Of a DNA stretch of 64,000 nucleotides, positions 22,778-35,318 are shown one piece after another. The stretch is from Stomoxys calcitrans (Eukaryota; Arthropoda; Insecta; Diptera; Muscidae), in the NCBI RefSeq assembly GCF_963082655.1, contig NC_081553.1, positions 126,943,736 to 127,007,735 of the forward strand. The letters are read 5' to 3'. The notes under the pieces were generated by a model. The model was not told where the DNA came from and did not search any database. It was given only the letters and a program-made list of their open reading frames with translations. The translations under genes were made by a program, and so were the position numbers. Within the stretch, counting starts at the first letter, position 1. The number at the start of each line of letters is the position of its first letter.

Positions 22778-22975
22778 TGGGGCTATGTTAAAGCTCATGT
22801 CTTTACAGACAAGCCCCCTTCAATTGACGCATTGGAAGACAACATTGAAGCATTTATTCTGGAGATACCGGCCGAAATGTTGGAAAGAGTATGCAAAAAT
22901 TGGACTAAGCGGATGGACCATTTGAGGCGCAGTCACGGTCAATATTTGCAACATGAAACTATCTTCAAACGTTAA
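22778..22975 (+). pseudogene. IS630/Tc1-type transposase C-terminal end
   Basis: A frame of 65 codons and a stop, from WGYVKAHVFTDKP through IDALEDNIEAFILEIP and VCKNWTKRMDHLRRS to a natural stop. This is the C-terminal tail of the Tc1/mariner-related (IS630-like) transposases common in arthropods. The bases just upstream (22745-22777) still resemble the DLTPLDYFLWG box but are frameshifted. I infer that it belongs to the same family as the 606-bp elements at 30187 and 40894, which keep the opposite end of the protein. About 60 bp of original 3' untranslated sequence follows. Confidence 0.78.
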
Positions 22976-23055
22976 ATTATATGGACTGTCCTATCGATTC
23001 AAATAAATAATTCGTGCATTATGCATTCTGTATTTTTCTGAATTTTATGTTTTGT

Positions 23056-23939
23056 AACCCTCCACCATAGGATATGGATATACTAATTTCGTCATTCTGT
23101 TTGTAACATCTCGAAATATGCGTCTGAGACCCCATAAAGTATATATATTATTGAGTGTCAGGTCATTATAAGTCGTTCTAGCCATGTCCGACCGTCGGTC
23201 TGTCTGTCTGTCGAAAGCACGCTAACTTTCAAAGGAGTAAAGTCTAGCCGCTTGAAATTTTGCACAAATACTTTTTGTTAGTGTAGGTCGGCTGGTACTG
23301 TAAATGAGCTAAATCGGTCTATGTTTTGATATAGCTGCCATATAAGCCAATCTTCTGTATTGACTTCTTAAGACTCTAGAGGGCGCAATTCTCGTCCGAT
23401 TTGACTGAAATTTTGCACGTGGTGTTTTTGTATCACTTCCAACAACTGCGCTAAATATGGTTTAAATCGGTCCATGTTTTAATATAGCTGCTATAAAAAA
23501 CCGGTCTTGGGTTTTAACTTCTTGAGCTTCTAGAGTGCGTAATTCTCCTCCAATTTGGCTGAAATTTTGCTTGAGGTGTTTTATTATGACTTCCAATAAC
23601 TGTGCTAAGTAAATCGCACATCGGTACATAACCTGATATAGCTCCCATTTAAACCGATCTGGCATCTTGACTTCTTGAGCCTCTAGAGGGCGCAATTCTC
23701 ATTCGATTTGGCACAAATTTTGTACAACGGCTTCTCTTATGACCCTCAACATACGTGTGTAATATGGTCTGAATCGGTTTGTAGCTTAATACAACCGATC
23801 ATATAACATAAAACAGTTCTTATTAAATATTCTTTGTTTGCCTAAAAGAAGATACCGCGCATAGAACTCGACAAATGCGACCCATAATGGAGGGTATATA
23901 AGATTCGTCCCGGCCGAACTTAACACGCTCTTAATTGTT
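23056..23939 (+). mobile_element. HINE-A, both ends present
   Basis: Starts AACCCTCCACCATAGG and ends CGTCCCGGCCGAACTTAACACG, AATTGTT. It has a short GTCT tract and about four monomers. Its final T run is extended into a poly-T of about 20 bp (to 23957). Confidence 0.72.
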
Positions 23940-24009
23940 TTTTTTTTTTTTTTTTTTGAGACTTTCCTGTAGCTCTTATAAAATTACCCCTTTAACGTGT
24001 CTTTAATGG

Positions 24010-24110
24010 ACCTAAAACTCTAAATCGGTAGATCGATCTATATGGCGGCTATATCAGGAGATAGTCCGATATAACCCATCTTCGATCTTAACCTCCCTAT
24101 AGACTAAAAA
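24010..24110 (-). mobile_element. HINE-B remnant
   Basis: TATATGGCGGCTATATC and GATAGTCCGATATAACCCATC are the reverse complement of the first HINE-B monomer. It is a short orphan piece just left of the mariner element. Confidence 0.5.
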
Positions 24111-24114
24111 AGTA

Positions 24115-25318
24115 TTGGGTTGCCCAAAAAGTAATTGCGGATTTTTCCTATAGTCGGCGTTGACAAATTTTTTCAACGGCTTGTGACTCTGTAATTGCAT
24201 TTTTTCTTCTGTCAGTTATCAGCTGTTACTTTTAGCTTGCTTTAGAAAAAAGTGCGCGAAATTTTGTTTACATATGTTTGTTTGGCGTCAATTTTAATAT
24301 GGAGCCCACAAAAGAGCATTTTCGTCATATTTTACTTTATTATTTCCGTAAAGGAAAAAACGCGGAGCAGGTTGCTAAAAAGTTACGAGGTGGGTATGGT
24401 GATAAAGCCGTAAAAAGAAGACAGTGTTAAAATTGGTTTCGCAAATTCCGTTCTGGAGATTTTTCACCTAAAGATGAGCCACGTTCAGGTCGGCCAAATG
24501 AAGTTGATGATTACCAAATCAAAGCATTAATCGAATTGGATCGTCATGCAACTTAGCGTGAGATAGGAGAGAAGTTAAATATACCAAAATCAACCGTTCA
24601 TTATCACATAAAAAGTCTTGAACTGGTGAAAAACTTGATATTTGGGTACCACATGTATTGAAAGAAATTCATTTAACAAACCGAATCAACGCTTGTGATA
24701 TGCTCCTTAAACGCAATGAATTCGATCCGTTTTTAAAACGAATCATAACTGGAGATGAAAAATGGATTGTTTACAACAACGTTAGTCGAAAACAATCATG
24801 GTCCAAGCATGGTGAACCAGCTCAAACCACTTCAAAGGCTGATATCCACCAAAAGAAGGTTATGCTGTCTGTTTGCTGGGAGTGGAAGGGTCTGGTATAT
24901 TTTGAGCTGCTTCCAAGGAACCAAACAATTAATTCGGATGTTTACTGTCAACAATTGGACAAATTGAATACAGACATCAAGGAGAAGTGACCAGAATTGG
25001 TCAATCGTAAAGGTGTCATATTCCACCAGGACACCATCAGACTACCATTTATTTCGATCTTTACAGAACTCCTTAAATGGTAAAACTTTCGGCAATGATG
25101 AGGCTATAAAATCGCACTTGGTTCAGTTTTTTGCAGATAAAGGCCAGAAGTTCTATGAGCGTGGAATACTAAATTTGCCAGGAAGATGGCAAAAGGTTAT
25201 CGAACAAAATGGCAATTATATACTTGATTAAAGTTCATTTTAAGTTTTATTAAAAATGCATGTACTTTCTTTTAAAAAATCCTTTTCAATTCCAATCAAT
25301 TACTTTTTGGGCAGCCAA
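24115..25318 (+). mobile_element. Mariner transposon, inactivated
   Basis: The ends are inverted: TTGGGTTGCCCAAAAAGTAA at the left, TTACTTTTTGGGCAGCCAA at the right. TA is duplicated at 24113-24114 and 25319-25320. The element is about 1.2 kb. The untranslated regions flank a transposase relic. A 236-bp deletion derivative of the same family is at 28139-28374. Confidence 0.88.
24299..25231 (+). pseudogene. Mariner transposase pseudogene
   Basis: ATG at 24299 gives MEPTKEHFRHILLYYFRKGK, the usual mariner N-terminus. Disruptions: TAA at codon 44 (24428), TAG at codon 86 (24554), a one-base loss near 24628, TGA at 24988, and a deletion just after VIFHQD (about 25030). The deletion joins the second catalytic-Asp box directly to the SDYHLF box and removes the sequence that should hold the third residue of the D,D34D triad. 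The first catalytic region ITGDEKW and SVCWEWKG (normally WWDWKG-like) are still visible. The C-terminus (FYERGILNLPGRWQKVIEQN) and stop are intact. Confidence 0.88.
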
Positions 25319-25329
25319 TATATTTGATA

Positions 25330-26055
25330 AGCTTCAGCTAATTACCTTGTGGTAAGTTATGCAGCACCAGTTTGGTCTCATCAGCTAATATGCATATAAT
25401 ATTCAGATCTATCAGAATGATGCTCTTCGAATTGCGACGAGCTGTCTCTTTAGTTCTAACGTGGACAGCCTCCGCAAGAAGCCAAAATTCTACCCGTGCG
25501 AATACATATCTAAATGCTATCCAAGCAGTACCTTCTGGGCAGCTATCGCAGATCCAAATCATCATCTATTGAATAGTTATCCACCGCCCAAAAGCCCAAA
25601 GGTAAATCTATGTGATCTAGAGCGTGAGGTTCTGCGCTATAAGAGAGAACCTCTAGATCAAGCTTGTCGAAACAACATTCATGCAAACACGGTAGCAGAT
25701 GCGGTTGATGGCTACCGGGTGAATGTGGTCCTTGGAAAATGACGGCCTCCCATTTCAACTGAAGAAACTGATCTGCCCCAGCAAACCAGAGTAGTTGTGG
25801 CTCAATTACGATCAGGCAAATGCAGCAGCTTCAACTCCTTTAGAGCAAGGATTGATGCCAAAGTGCAAGATGAATGTCCCCATTGTGACCAGGGATCACA
25901 CGACCCATGTCACCTGTTTAACTGCCCGGCCAGACCCACTCGACTCAGACCTAGATCCTTTTGGACGCACCCCATCTTAGTCGCTGAGTTTCTGGAATCT
26001 AGTAGACGGACTTAAGAACACAACACACAGTTACAACAACAACAACATTTCATTT
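25330..26055 (+). pseudogene. Jockey-like LINE 3' end with (CAA)n tail
   Basis: C-terminal part of a Jockey-like non-LTR retrotransposon, interrupted by stops and frameshifts. Visible pieces: SYAAPVWSHQ near 25358, LSKQYLLGSYRRS near 25525, then the end domain VVVAQLRSGKCSSFNSFRAR, DECPHCDQGSHDPCHLFNC (a CCHC-like motif) and PRSFWTHPILVAEFLE, closing at 26015. The 3' tail is ACAACACACAGTTACAACAACAAC. Only 11 bp separates it from the mariner right end. Confidence 0.82.
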
Positions 26056-27032
26056 TAGACCCAGAATACCCCTATTTCGAGCTGGTTGTTGGGGCGGAAC
26101 GGCTTCCATGAAACCTGACCCCATATTTTAATTAATGTTTCGTATTCTATTCCAAAATACTATTCATTGGATTCTCATATTACAACCATCGGTCCACTTT
26201 TCATTTTGGGTGGGGCTTTTGGCGTAGACCAAAACATATAGGTCTTTCTGTACAAAATTTCCATCTATAACTTATCTGCATTTCCCACGTCCATGCATAT
26301 ATCCTTTATTCAGCATTACAAATCTTGCTGAGTTTAACATTGAGGTATTTTATTATGAGCACTACCGCTCAGTAGGGTTTCTGTTGTTAAAACGTCCGTT
26401 TCATCCATTTGGTGCTCCACGAATTCATATTTATGCACCAAAATATTAATGTCTTGCCTTCCCTGTCCTTGTATTTTAACTGTGTGGCATGGCATGCTGC
26501 AAACGACTGGCTTACAGTTCAAAATTATTCCAGAATTTCTTCGTGATCTCCCTGCTCCTTACAGCAAATAAATATACATATAAACAAATTTACGAGTTTA
26601 AACAGAACGACAATAAATTTAATTTCGCCGCAATTTATTACAATTACGATTACTTTTAAGTGTTCTTTTATTTTTCGTACTCAGCCATTTCCCCGCATGT
26701 GTGTGACAAAAAAATAACTGATACAGAAGCTTGACGGTAATTTTAAACAGTCTCTATATATGTATGCATCATATATACAAGCGGCAGAAAAGACCCAATT
26801 CGCTCACTTTAATGAATACTTTAATATGTTTAATTTCTTACAGGGTGATGCGCTGCAGGCATTGTGCAAATGAAAAAAGATTCTTCTGTTAGACTTAAAG
26901 TGGATAAAAGTTTTTCATAAAATCTCATTAGGATACAATGTGTTTTCCTTCTTGCAAAATTTCGAGAGAATCGGTTAACAAATGAACTCATTCTTTATTG
27001 CCATACTAGTCCAAATTGACGGACTGTTTTTT
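26056..27032. other. Unassigned sequence
   Basis: About 1 kb of AT-rich DNA with no repeat family. TTTAATTTCTTACAG at 26829-26843 resembles a splice acceptor, but the frames after it close quickly. No supported gene. Confidence 0.5.
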
Positions 27033-28509
27033 ATACCCACCACCGTAGGATGGGGGTATATTCATTTTCTCATTCCGTTTGCAACACATTGAAATATCCA
27101 TTTCCGATCCTATAAAGTATATATATTCTTGATCAGCGTAAAAATCTAAGACGATCTAGACATGTCCGTCCGTCTGTCTGTTGAAATCACGGTACAGCCT
27201 TTAAAAATAGAGATATTGAGCTGAAACTTTGCATAGATTATTTTTTGTCCATAAGCAGGTTAAGTTCGAAGATGGGTTATATCGGCCATATCTTCATATA
27301 GCCCTTATATAGACCGATCCGCCGATTTAGGTTCTTACGTCCATAAAAGCCACATTTATTATCCGATATTGCTGAAATTTGGGGAAATGAGTTGTGTTAG
27401 GCCCATTGACATACTTCTGCAATTTGGCTCAGATCGGTCTAGATTTGGATATAGCTGCCAGACAGACCGATCTCTCGATTTAAAGTTTTGAGTCCATAAA
27501 AGACGAATTTATTGTCCGATGTCGCCAAAACTCGGGACAGTGAGTTGTGTTAGGACCTTCGATTTTTTCTTCAATTTGGCTCAGATTGGTTCAGATTTGA
27601 GTAAAGCTGCCATATAGATCGATCTCTCAATTTAAGGTTTGTGAGCACATAAAAGGCGCATTTATTGTCCGATGTCGCCAAAATTCGGGACAGTAAGTTG
27701 TATAGGGCCCTGCGACATAATTCAACAATTTGGCTTAGATCGGTCCAGATTTGGATGTAGCTGCCATATAGACCGATCTCTCGATTTAAGGTTTTGGGGC
27801 CATAAAAGGCTCATTTATAATCCGATTTCGCCGAAATTTGGGACAGTGATTTGTGTTAGGCTCTGCGACATTTTTCTGCAAATTGTCCCAAAACGGGCCA
27901 GATTTGAATATAGCTGCCGATATCTTGGTTTAAATTTTTGGCCACATAAAAGACGCATTTAAAATCCGAATTTACTGAAATTTGACATAGTGACTTATGG
28001 TAGACTTTTCGACCTCCATGTCGTATATGGTTCAGATCGGTTTGTTTTTAGATATAGCTACTAATAAGATCAATATTTTGTTATACACAAATGAACAATG
28101 ACTTGTACTTGTTAGCATTTGGTCTAAATCGGAACATATTGGGTTGCCCAAAAAGTAATTGCGGATTTTTCATATAGTCGGCGTTGACAAATTTTTTCAC
28201 AGCTTGTGACTCTGTAATTCCATTTTTTCTTCTGTCACTTATCAGCTGTTACTTTTAGCTTGCTTTAGAAAAAAGTGTAAAAAAAGTATATTTGATTAAA
28301 GTTCATTCTAAGTTTTATTAAAATTGCATTTACTTTCTTTTAAAAAATCCGCAATTACTTTTTAGGCAACCCAATATTTCGATGTAGCTGCTATGGGGTA
28401 TAAGGTATGCATTTTTCACCGGATTTTGAGGAAAGGTGGTTTACATATATACCCGAGGTACGGGGTATCAAAAGCTCGGCCCGGCCGAACTTATGCCTTT
28501 TTACTTGTT
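27033..28509 (+). mobile_element. HINE-B, both ends present, carrying a MITE
   Basis: Starts ATACCCACCACCGTAGG. It has the core AGACGATCTAGACATGTCCG and six to seven monomers (GCCATATAGACCGATCTCTC), and ends GCCCGGCCGAACTTATGCC, ACTTGTT. A mariner MITE sits between GGAACATA and TATTTCG in its last portion. Confidence 0.77.
28139..28374 (+). mobile_element. 236-bp mariner MITE
   Basis: TTGGGTTGCCCAAAAAGTAA to TTACTTTTTAGGCAACCCAA with TA duplicated outside. The first ~135 bp and the last ~100 bp match the mariner at 24115 closely. The transposase gene is replaced by the simple joint GTGTAAAAAAAGTATATTTG. Confidence 0.85.
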
Positions 28510-28640
28510 AAAGACTGTATCGTGATTTCAAACAGACAGACGGACGTACATGGCTATATCGTCTTAGATTTTTACGCTGATCATAGCGTCGGAAATGGAT
28601 ATTTGGATGTGTTGCAGACGAATATATCAACATCCCTCGG
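28510..28640 (-). mobile_element. HINE-B head fragment, reverse
   Basis: AAAGACTGTATCGTGATTTC, CAGACAGACGGACG, ATCGTCTTAGATTTTTACGC and GGAAATGGATATTTGGATG are the reverse complement of a HINE-B head. It abuts the ACTTGTT end of the previous HINE-B with no spacer. Confidence 0.6.
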
Positions 28641-28747
28641 AGGAGAAATTAGCGAAATTTTTTAAGCAGGACGTAGATGGCTCGTAGTAAAAATTTTTCA
28701 AAATTAATTTTTTGGAAATATTTAACATTTATAGTTGGTTAAATTTT

Positions 28748-29707
28748 ATACCCTCCGCCATAGGATGGGGTATACTAGTTTCGTCATTTTGTTTGTAACA
28801 CCTCGAGATATGCGTCTGAGACCCCATAAAGTATTCTTCATCTTCATGTCATTTTACGTCGATCTACCAATGTCCGTCCGCCTGTCCGTCCGTCTGTCTG
28901 TCGAAAACACGCTAACTTTCGAAGGAGTAAAACTACCCGCTTAAAATTTTGCAGAAATACTTTTTATTAGTGTAGGTCGGTTGGGATTGTAAATGGGACA
29001 AATCGGTCCATGTTTTAATATAGCTGCCATATGCACCGATCTTGTGTCTTGAATTCTTGAGCCTATAGAGGGCGCAATTCTCGTCCGATTTGTTTGAAAT
29101 TTTGCACGTTGTATTTTGGTATCACTTTCAACAACTGTGCTGAGTATAGTTCAAATCGTTTCATGTTTTGATATAGCTGCCATATAAACCGTTCTTGAGT
29201 CTTGACTTTTTGAGCCAACAGAGCGCGCAATTCTTATCCAATTTGGCTGAAATTTTGCATGAGGTGTTTTTTTTATGACTTGCAATAAATGTGCTAAGTA
29301 TGGCATAAATTGGTACATAACCTGATATAGCTGCCATATAAACCGATCTGGTATATTGACTCTAGAGAGCGCAATTCTTATCCGATTTAGCAGAAATTTT
29401 GTACAACGGCTTCTCCCATGACTTTCGATCTGAATCGATCCATAGCTTCATACAGCTCCCATATAAACCTATCTTCCGATTTTGCTTCTTGAGCCCTGTG
29501 GGGGCTTCTGACTTCTACAATGTTCGGCATTAATTTATGGTCTAAATCGGACTATAACTTGATATAGCTCCAATAACATAGCAGTTCTTATTCAATATTC
29601 TTTGTTTGCCTCAAAAGAGATACTGCGCATAGAACTCGACAAATGCGATCCATGGTGGAGGGTATATAAGATTCGGGCCGGCCGAACTTAGCACTCTCTT
29701 ACTTGTT
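28748..29707 (+). mobile_element. HINE-A, both ends present
   Basis: ATACCCTCCGCCATAGG at the start; GGGCCGGCCGAACTTAGCACT and ACTTGTT at the end. Short GTCC tract; about four monomers, one shortened. Confidence 0.74.
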
Positions 29708-29845
29708 CAATTTAAAATCATAAAACAAGTTTGAGAGCAAATTAAAATGAGGACAAAAGAAAAAAAAATCATCAAATTACTGAAGATTTCGATTTTGAAA
29801 AAATGTGGGGTTGGCACCCAAAATAAAATCCAGGTTATGTCCCTG
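29708..29845. repeat. Unnamed repeat shared with 39450-39836
   Basis: GTTTGAGAGCAAATTAAA and GTCCCTGGCT occur both here and near 39455-39820, in the same order and orientation and next to HINE sequence each time. Nature unknown. Confidence 0.45.
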
Positions 29846-29987
29846 GCTGCCATATAGTCGGATCACTCGATTTAAGGTCCGGTTCCTGTAAAAGGGGCAT
29901 TTTTTTTGTCAAATGACTATGAAATTTAGAACAGTGAGTTGTCTTAGGCCCATCAATATCCTTCTTGAAGATGGCTCATATAGCTGC

Positions 29988-30792
<805 letters not shown>

Positions 30793-31015
30793 TTATATGC
30801 TATAAAGACCGATCTCCCGACTTAAGGTCTTGGGCCCATAAAATGAGAATTTATTGTTCAAAATCGCTGAAATTTTACCCATTGACTTATGTTAGGCTTT
30901 TCGACATCTGTATCCTATATGGTTCAGATCGGTCTATATTTGGAAATAGCTGCCATAGGTGCACAAATAATGAATTTTTCATCGCATTATGACGAAAGGT
31001 AGTTTACATATATAC

Positions 31016-31215
31016 NNNNNNNNNNNNNNNNNNNNNNNNNNNNNNNNNNNNNNNNNNNNNNNNNNNNNNNNNNNNNNNNNNNNNNNNNNNNNNNNNNNNN
31101 NNNNNNNNNNNNNNNNNNNNNNNNNNNNNNNNNNNNNNNNNNNNNNNNNNNNNNNNNNNNNNNNNNNNNNNNNNNNNNNNNNNNNNNNNNNNNNNNNNNN
31201 NNNNNNNNNNNNNNN
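31016..31215. other. Assembly gap (200 N)
   Basis: A run of exactly 200 N, a conventional placeholder, so its true length is unknown. It separates a HINE-B 3' end from a HINE-A read in reverse. Confidence 0.98.
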
Positions 31216-32376
31216 AACACGTATGTTGATGATCATGAGAGGATCCGTCGTACAAAATTTCAGGCAAATCGGATAATAATTGCGACCTCTCAAGGGTCAA
31301 GAAGTCAAGATCCCAGATCGGTTTACATGGCAGCTATATCAGGTTATGAACCGATTTGAACCCTATTTGACACAGTTGTTGAAAGTCACAATAAAATACG
31401 TCATGTAAAATTTCAGCCAAATCGGATAGGAATTGTGCCCTCTAGAGGCTCAAGAAGTCAAGACCCAAGATCGGTTTATATGACAGCTATATCAGGTATG
31501 AACCGGTTTGAACCATACTTGGCACTGTTGTTGTATATCATAGGAAAACAAATGAAATTTCATTCCAATCGGATAAGAATTGCGCCCTCTAGAGGCTCAA
31601 GAGTCAAGACCCAAGATCGGTTTATATAGCAGCTATATCAGGTTAAGGACTGATTTGAACCATACTAGACAAAGTTGTTGTAAGTCATGGATACCATAAC
31701 AAAACACATCGTGCAAAATTTCATTCCAATCGGATAAGAATTGCGCACTCTAGAAGCTCAAGAAGTCAAGAACCAAGATCGGTTTATATGGCAGCTCTAT
31801 CAGATTATGAACCGATTTGAAATATACTTGTCATAGTAGTTACATATCATGACAAAATACTTTGTGCAAAATTTCATTCAAATCGGATAAGAATTGCGCA
31901 CTCTAGAAGCTCAAGAAGTCAATACCCAAGATCGGTTTATATGCCAGCTATATCAGATTATTGATCGATTTGAACCATACTTGACAAAGTTGTTGTAAGT
32001 CATAACAAAACACGTCGTGCAAAATTTCATTCCAATCGGATAAGAATCGCGCACTCTAGAGGATCAAGAAATCAAGACTCAAAAATCGGTTTATATGGCA
32101 GCTATATGAAAACATGGACCGATATGACCCATTTACAATTCCAACCGACCTACACTAATAAGAAGTATTTGTGCAAAATTTCAAGCGGCTAGCTTTACTC
32201 CTTCGGAAGTTAGCGTGCTTTCGACAGACAGACGGCCGGACGGACATAGCTAGATCGACATAAAATGTCGCGAAGATGAAGAATACGTATACTTTATGGG
32301 GTCTCAGACGAATATTTCGAGTAGTAAAAACAGAATGACGAAATTAGTATACCCCCCATCCTATGGTGGAGGGTAT
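31216..32376 (-). mobile_element. HINE-A, reverse, 3' tip lost in gap
   Basis: Monomers at ~150-bp spacing with GAACCGATTTGAACC phrases, a short GACAGACAGACGG tract at 32223-32246, the core, and the terminus CCTATGGTGGAGGGTAT at 32376. Confidence 0.75.
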
Positions 32377-32411
32377 AACAAATTTTATCTGAACAATGGG
32401 TTCACTTTTTT

Positions 32412-33304
32412 ATACCCTACACCACCACTGTGGTACAGGGTATTATAAGTTTGTGCATTTATTTGCAACGCTAAGAAGGAGAAGAGCTAGACCCATCTAT
32501 ATATATACCGATCGGCTTAGAATCACTCCCTTATTCGACTTAGCTATGTCCGTCTGTCTGTCTGTCCATGTATTCTTGTAATCAAGGTACAGGTCGCATT
32601 TCTGTCCGATTTTCACAAAATTTTGCATTAGTCTCTTATCTGGTTCAAGGACGAACGCTATTGATTTTGAAAAAAATCGGTTCAGATATAAATATAGCTC
32701 CCATATATATCTTTCATCCGATGTGCCTTTTTAAAGCTGTAGAAGCCGCAATTTTGGTCCGATCCTTACAAAATTTGGCACAAAGTGTTTTTCTTGACGT
32801 ACCAATATTTGTGCAACATTTGATTGAAATCGGTTTAGATTTAGATATAGCTCCCATATATATGCGCAAAATTTGACATGGAATGTTTCCTTGCTGGTCC
32901 TAATATATCTACAAGATTTCATCAAAATCTGTTCAGATTTAGGTATAGCTCCCATATATATGTATGGCACGTTTTGCACTTAAATTGCCGTAGTAACTAC
33001 AATTTTCAACCGATCTGCACAAAATTTGACAAGGATTATTTTGTTACTAATCTTAACATATCTGCGAGATTTCATCAAAATCGGTTCAAATTTGGATGTA
33101 GCACCCATACGTATTTATCGCCGGTTTGCACTTATACGGCCTTAGTAACAACAAATTTCAAACGATTTTTCTGAAAGACGGTTCAGATTTAAATATAGCT
33201 CTTATATACATATATATTTTTATATTGCCTGAATTTTTTATTGTAGGGTAGGTGTAGGGCATTATATAGTCGGCTGCACCCGACTTTTGCCTTTCCTTAC
33301 TGGT
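32412..33304 (+). mobile_element. HINE-C, both ends present
   Basis: Starts ATACCCTACACCACCACTGT and has GAAGGAGAAGAGCTAGACCC, a TA tract, a (GTCT)n tract at 32549-32567, and monomers with ATAGCTCCCATATATAT. It ends GTAGGGTAGGTGTAGGGC then the palindrome GTCGGCTGCACCCGAC and TTTTGCCTTTCCTTACTGG. The subterminal TACCCTACACC and GGTGTAGGG are inverted copies. Its plan is the same as HINE-A but the 3' palindrome sequence differs. Confidence 0.72.
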
Positions 33305-35318
33305 TTATTTATGTACCATCTTTCCATATCCTTTTGCACACTATCTACTATTAAATTTTCATGAGCATTCCATTTAGAAACAGGGAATTCTTCTCTCAAA
33401 TCAATGAGTGTAGTCTGATTAAAGTTTAAGCTTAAGATAGAGGAAAGGGAAATATAGTAAGACTCATTCGATGGTGTATATAAAAGGAAATAAGTCAAGT
33501 TTTTTGTAGAAATACTCGTATAAAAAGAAACTATTCTAACTCAAGTTTCTGAACCACTGTGTCCTGCTTTAACTGTTGTATATGGACCTTGAGCTCTGTG
33601 CTCCGTTTTAAGTTCTTAGATATTCAAAGTTTAGTTTTATGCGAATAATGCTAGTTTCGAAAATTATTTGTATTCGCAAAACATGCGAAAAGATTCACAT
33701 TGTTGCATCAATTAAATTTAAATGCCATCATTTCCTGAGCGACTCGAAGGATACGGTGGTACAATGTGTCACACAGAAAAGTGTGCCACAGATGAATAAT
33801 AAATCTTGAAGTGGCAACACTGCTTGCCGCTAAGGCCCATAACTTTGCTTTGTTTACGACGTTTCTGGGGTACATGGGTTAAGCTGAGTGTGGGAGCGGA
33901 TGTCGTGGTTCAGAGTCCTGTGTTGTTTTTGACGCTGCTGGAAATGCTGTCAGCTAACTCTTTGATATTTATGCATGTCGTTGTTGTTGTTGTTGCTTGA
34001 ACTCTAACTATTGTAGCGCTTGGTGTTGTTGTTGTTGTTAACAGTATCGTCATCAAGTCTTGGGGTTGCCTGGGTGCCTGACACAAAGTCCTTACAGGAC
34101 GTTTTTTTCGCGTGCTTTGTTTGTTAATATTATTGTTGTCGATGGATGGGAACAAACAAGCAAGTACCGGAGTGCATAAAGACTCCGGAAAAAACACAAA
34201 CCCCATGCACTTAATGGCGTGAAGTCAACGGCGTGTAAAACGGAAAACTGCGAGAAAAACGTCATGAAGCATCTTAATAAATTGCTTCGGGACTTTGAGT
34301 GTTCACCAAAAGGGAACTCTGAGTATCCACTCTTTTTGCCTCGCCTTTTTCATAAATTTGCGATTCGTGCAATATAACAGACATGAGATGTCTGAAAAAA
34401 TTTACGACTTTATTTGGATGGGGAGCTTTTATGCAAAACCCTTTAAGAGTGATTGGCAAGAGGAAGTTTGTTTGATTTCCAAACCAAAAAAAAGAGAAAA
34501 ATATGCTTAATCGATATGACTTGGCTTAGGGAATGAGGTAGGCTCGTTCATTATTTTATATCGTATTTTCTTCTTGGAGAAACAATCAAATCCTTGGCTC
34601 CCTTTCCCCACCGGAGACAAAGGAAAGACATGGTGCGGTATATCTATGGCACAAATCTCCCAAAACTGCCTTAGGCCTGCAGTGTAATTATTTTACTTAG
34701 CCAAACTTGATTACATTGCTTTAAAGCAGCGAAAATATTAGTTCTTCTATTCTAGCGCCTTGCCTGGTCTTTCCACACAGACACACACTACACACCCATA
34801 CAAATATAATTTCACACCGGGGTCGACCCATCAAATGAGCTCTGTATCCCATTAAAGAGAACACAGTTTACTTAATTATAATGAATTACCCTAAAGCTAT
34901 TGAAAATATTATTTCTAAGATGAAGCGCCTGTCCGCCCACCCGGTTTTTGTCCAACGTTGCCTGCCCATTAACGTTGAGGGAAAATTCCAAAAGGAAATC
35001 TGGTCTTTGAACTAGGAAAAAGTTGCCAAATGGAGATGAGAAAGCCAAAAACAAAAAGAAGGAAAAAAAAATGGAATGCACCTTCAAGTAATTTGGGATC
35101 ACTTTGTGAAACATACCTGGAAATACATAAAAAATATATTAAGATTGATTATTTTGCAAAAGTTTTTTCTTCGTTTTTGTTAAAAAAAAAAACGTAGAAG
35201 CTCGCTTTCTTTTTGAAATATTTCAATAGACTACAAGAAAAAATTCCGTAGCTTAGCTTCGATTTACTGTAATGTGGGGAGCTATCCCATTAAAGCTTAA
35301 AGTGGAGTCTGAAATTAA
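33305..35318. other. Unassigned sequence with (GTT)n tracts
   Basis: About 2 kb not repeated elsewhere in the window. Interrupted (GTT)n occurs at 33977-33998 and 34022-34040. A 98-residue minus-strand frame at 33910-34206 crosses both tracts (Thr runs), which makes it doubtful. Could be intron or intergenic DNA near a gene; no exon can be supported. Confidence 0.5.

Noticed and set aside
26829..26875. Splice-acceptor-like TTTAATTTCTTACAG
   Set aside because: All frames after it stop within about 15 codons and there is no matching donor or upstream exon in sight.
30979..31300. Open frames across the N run
   Set aside because: Created by unknown bases in the assembly gap.
33910..34206. 98-residue minus-strand frame with Thr runs
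   Set aside because: It depends on two (GTT)n tracts; nothing else supports a gene.
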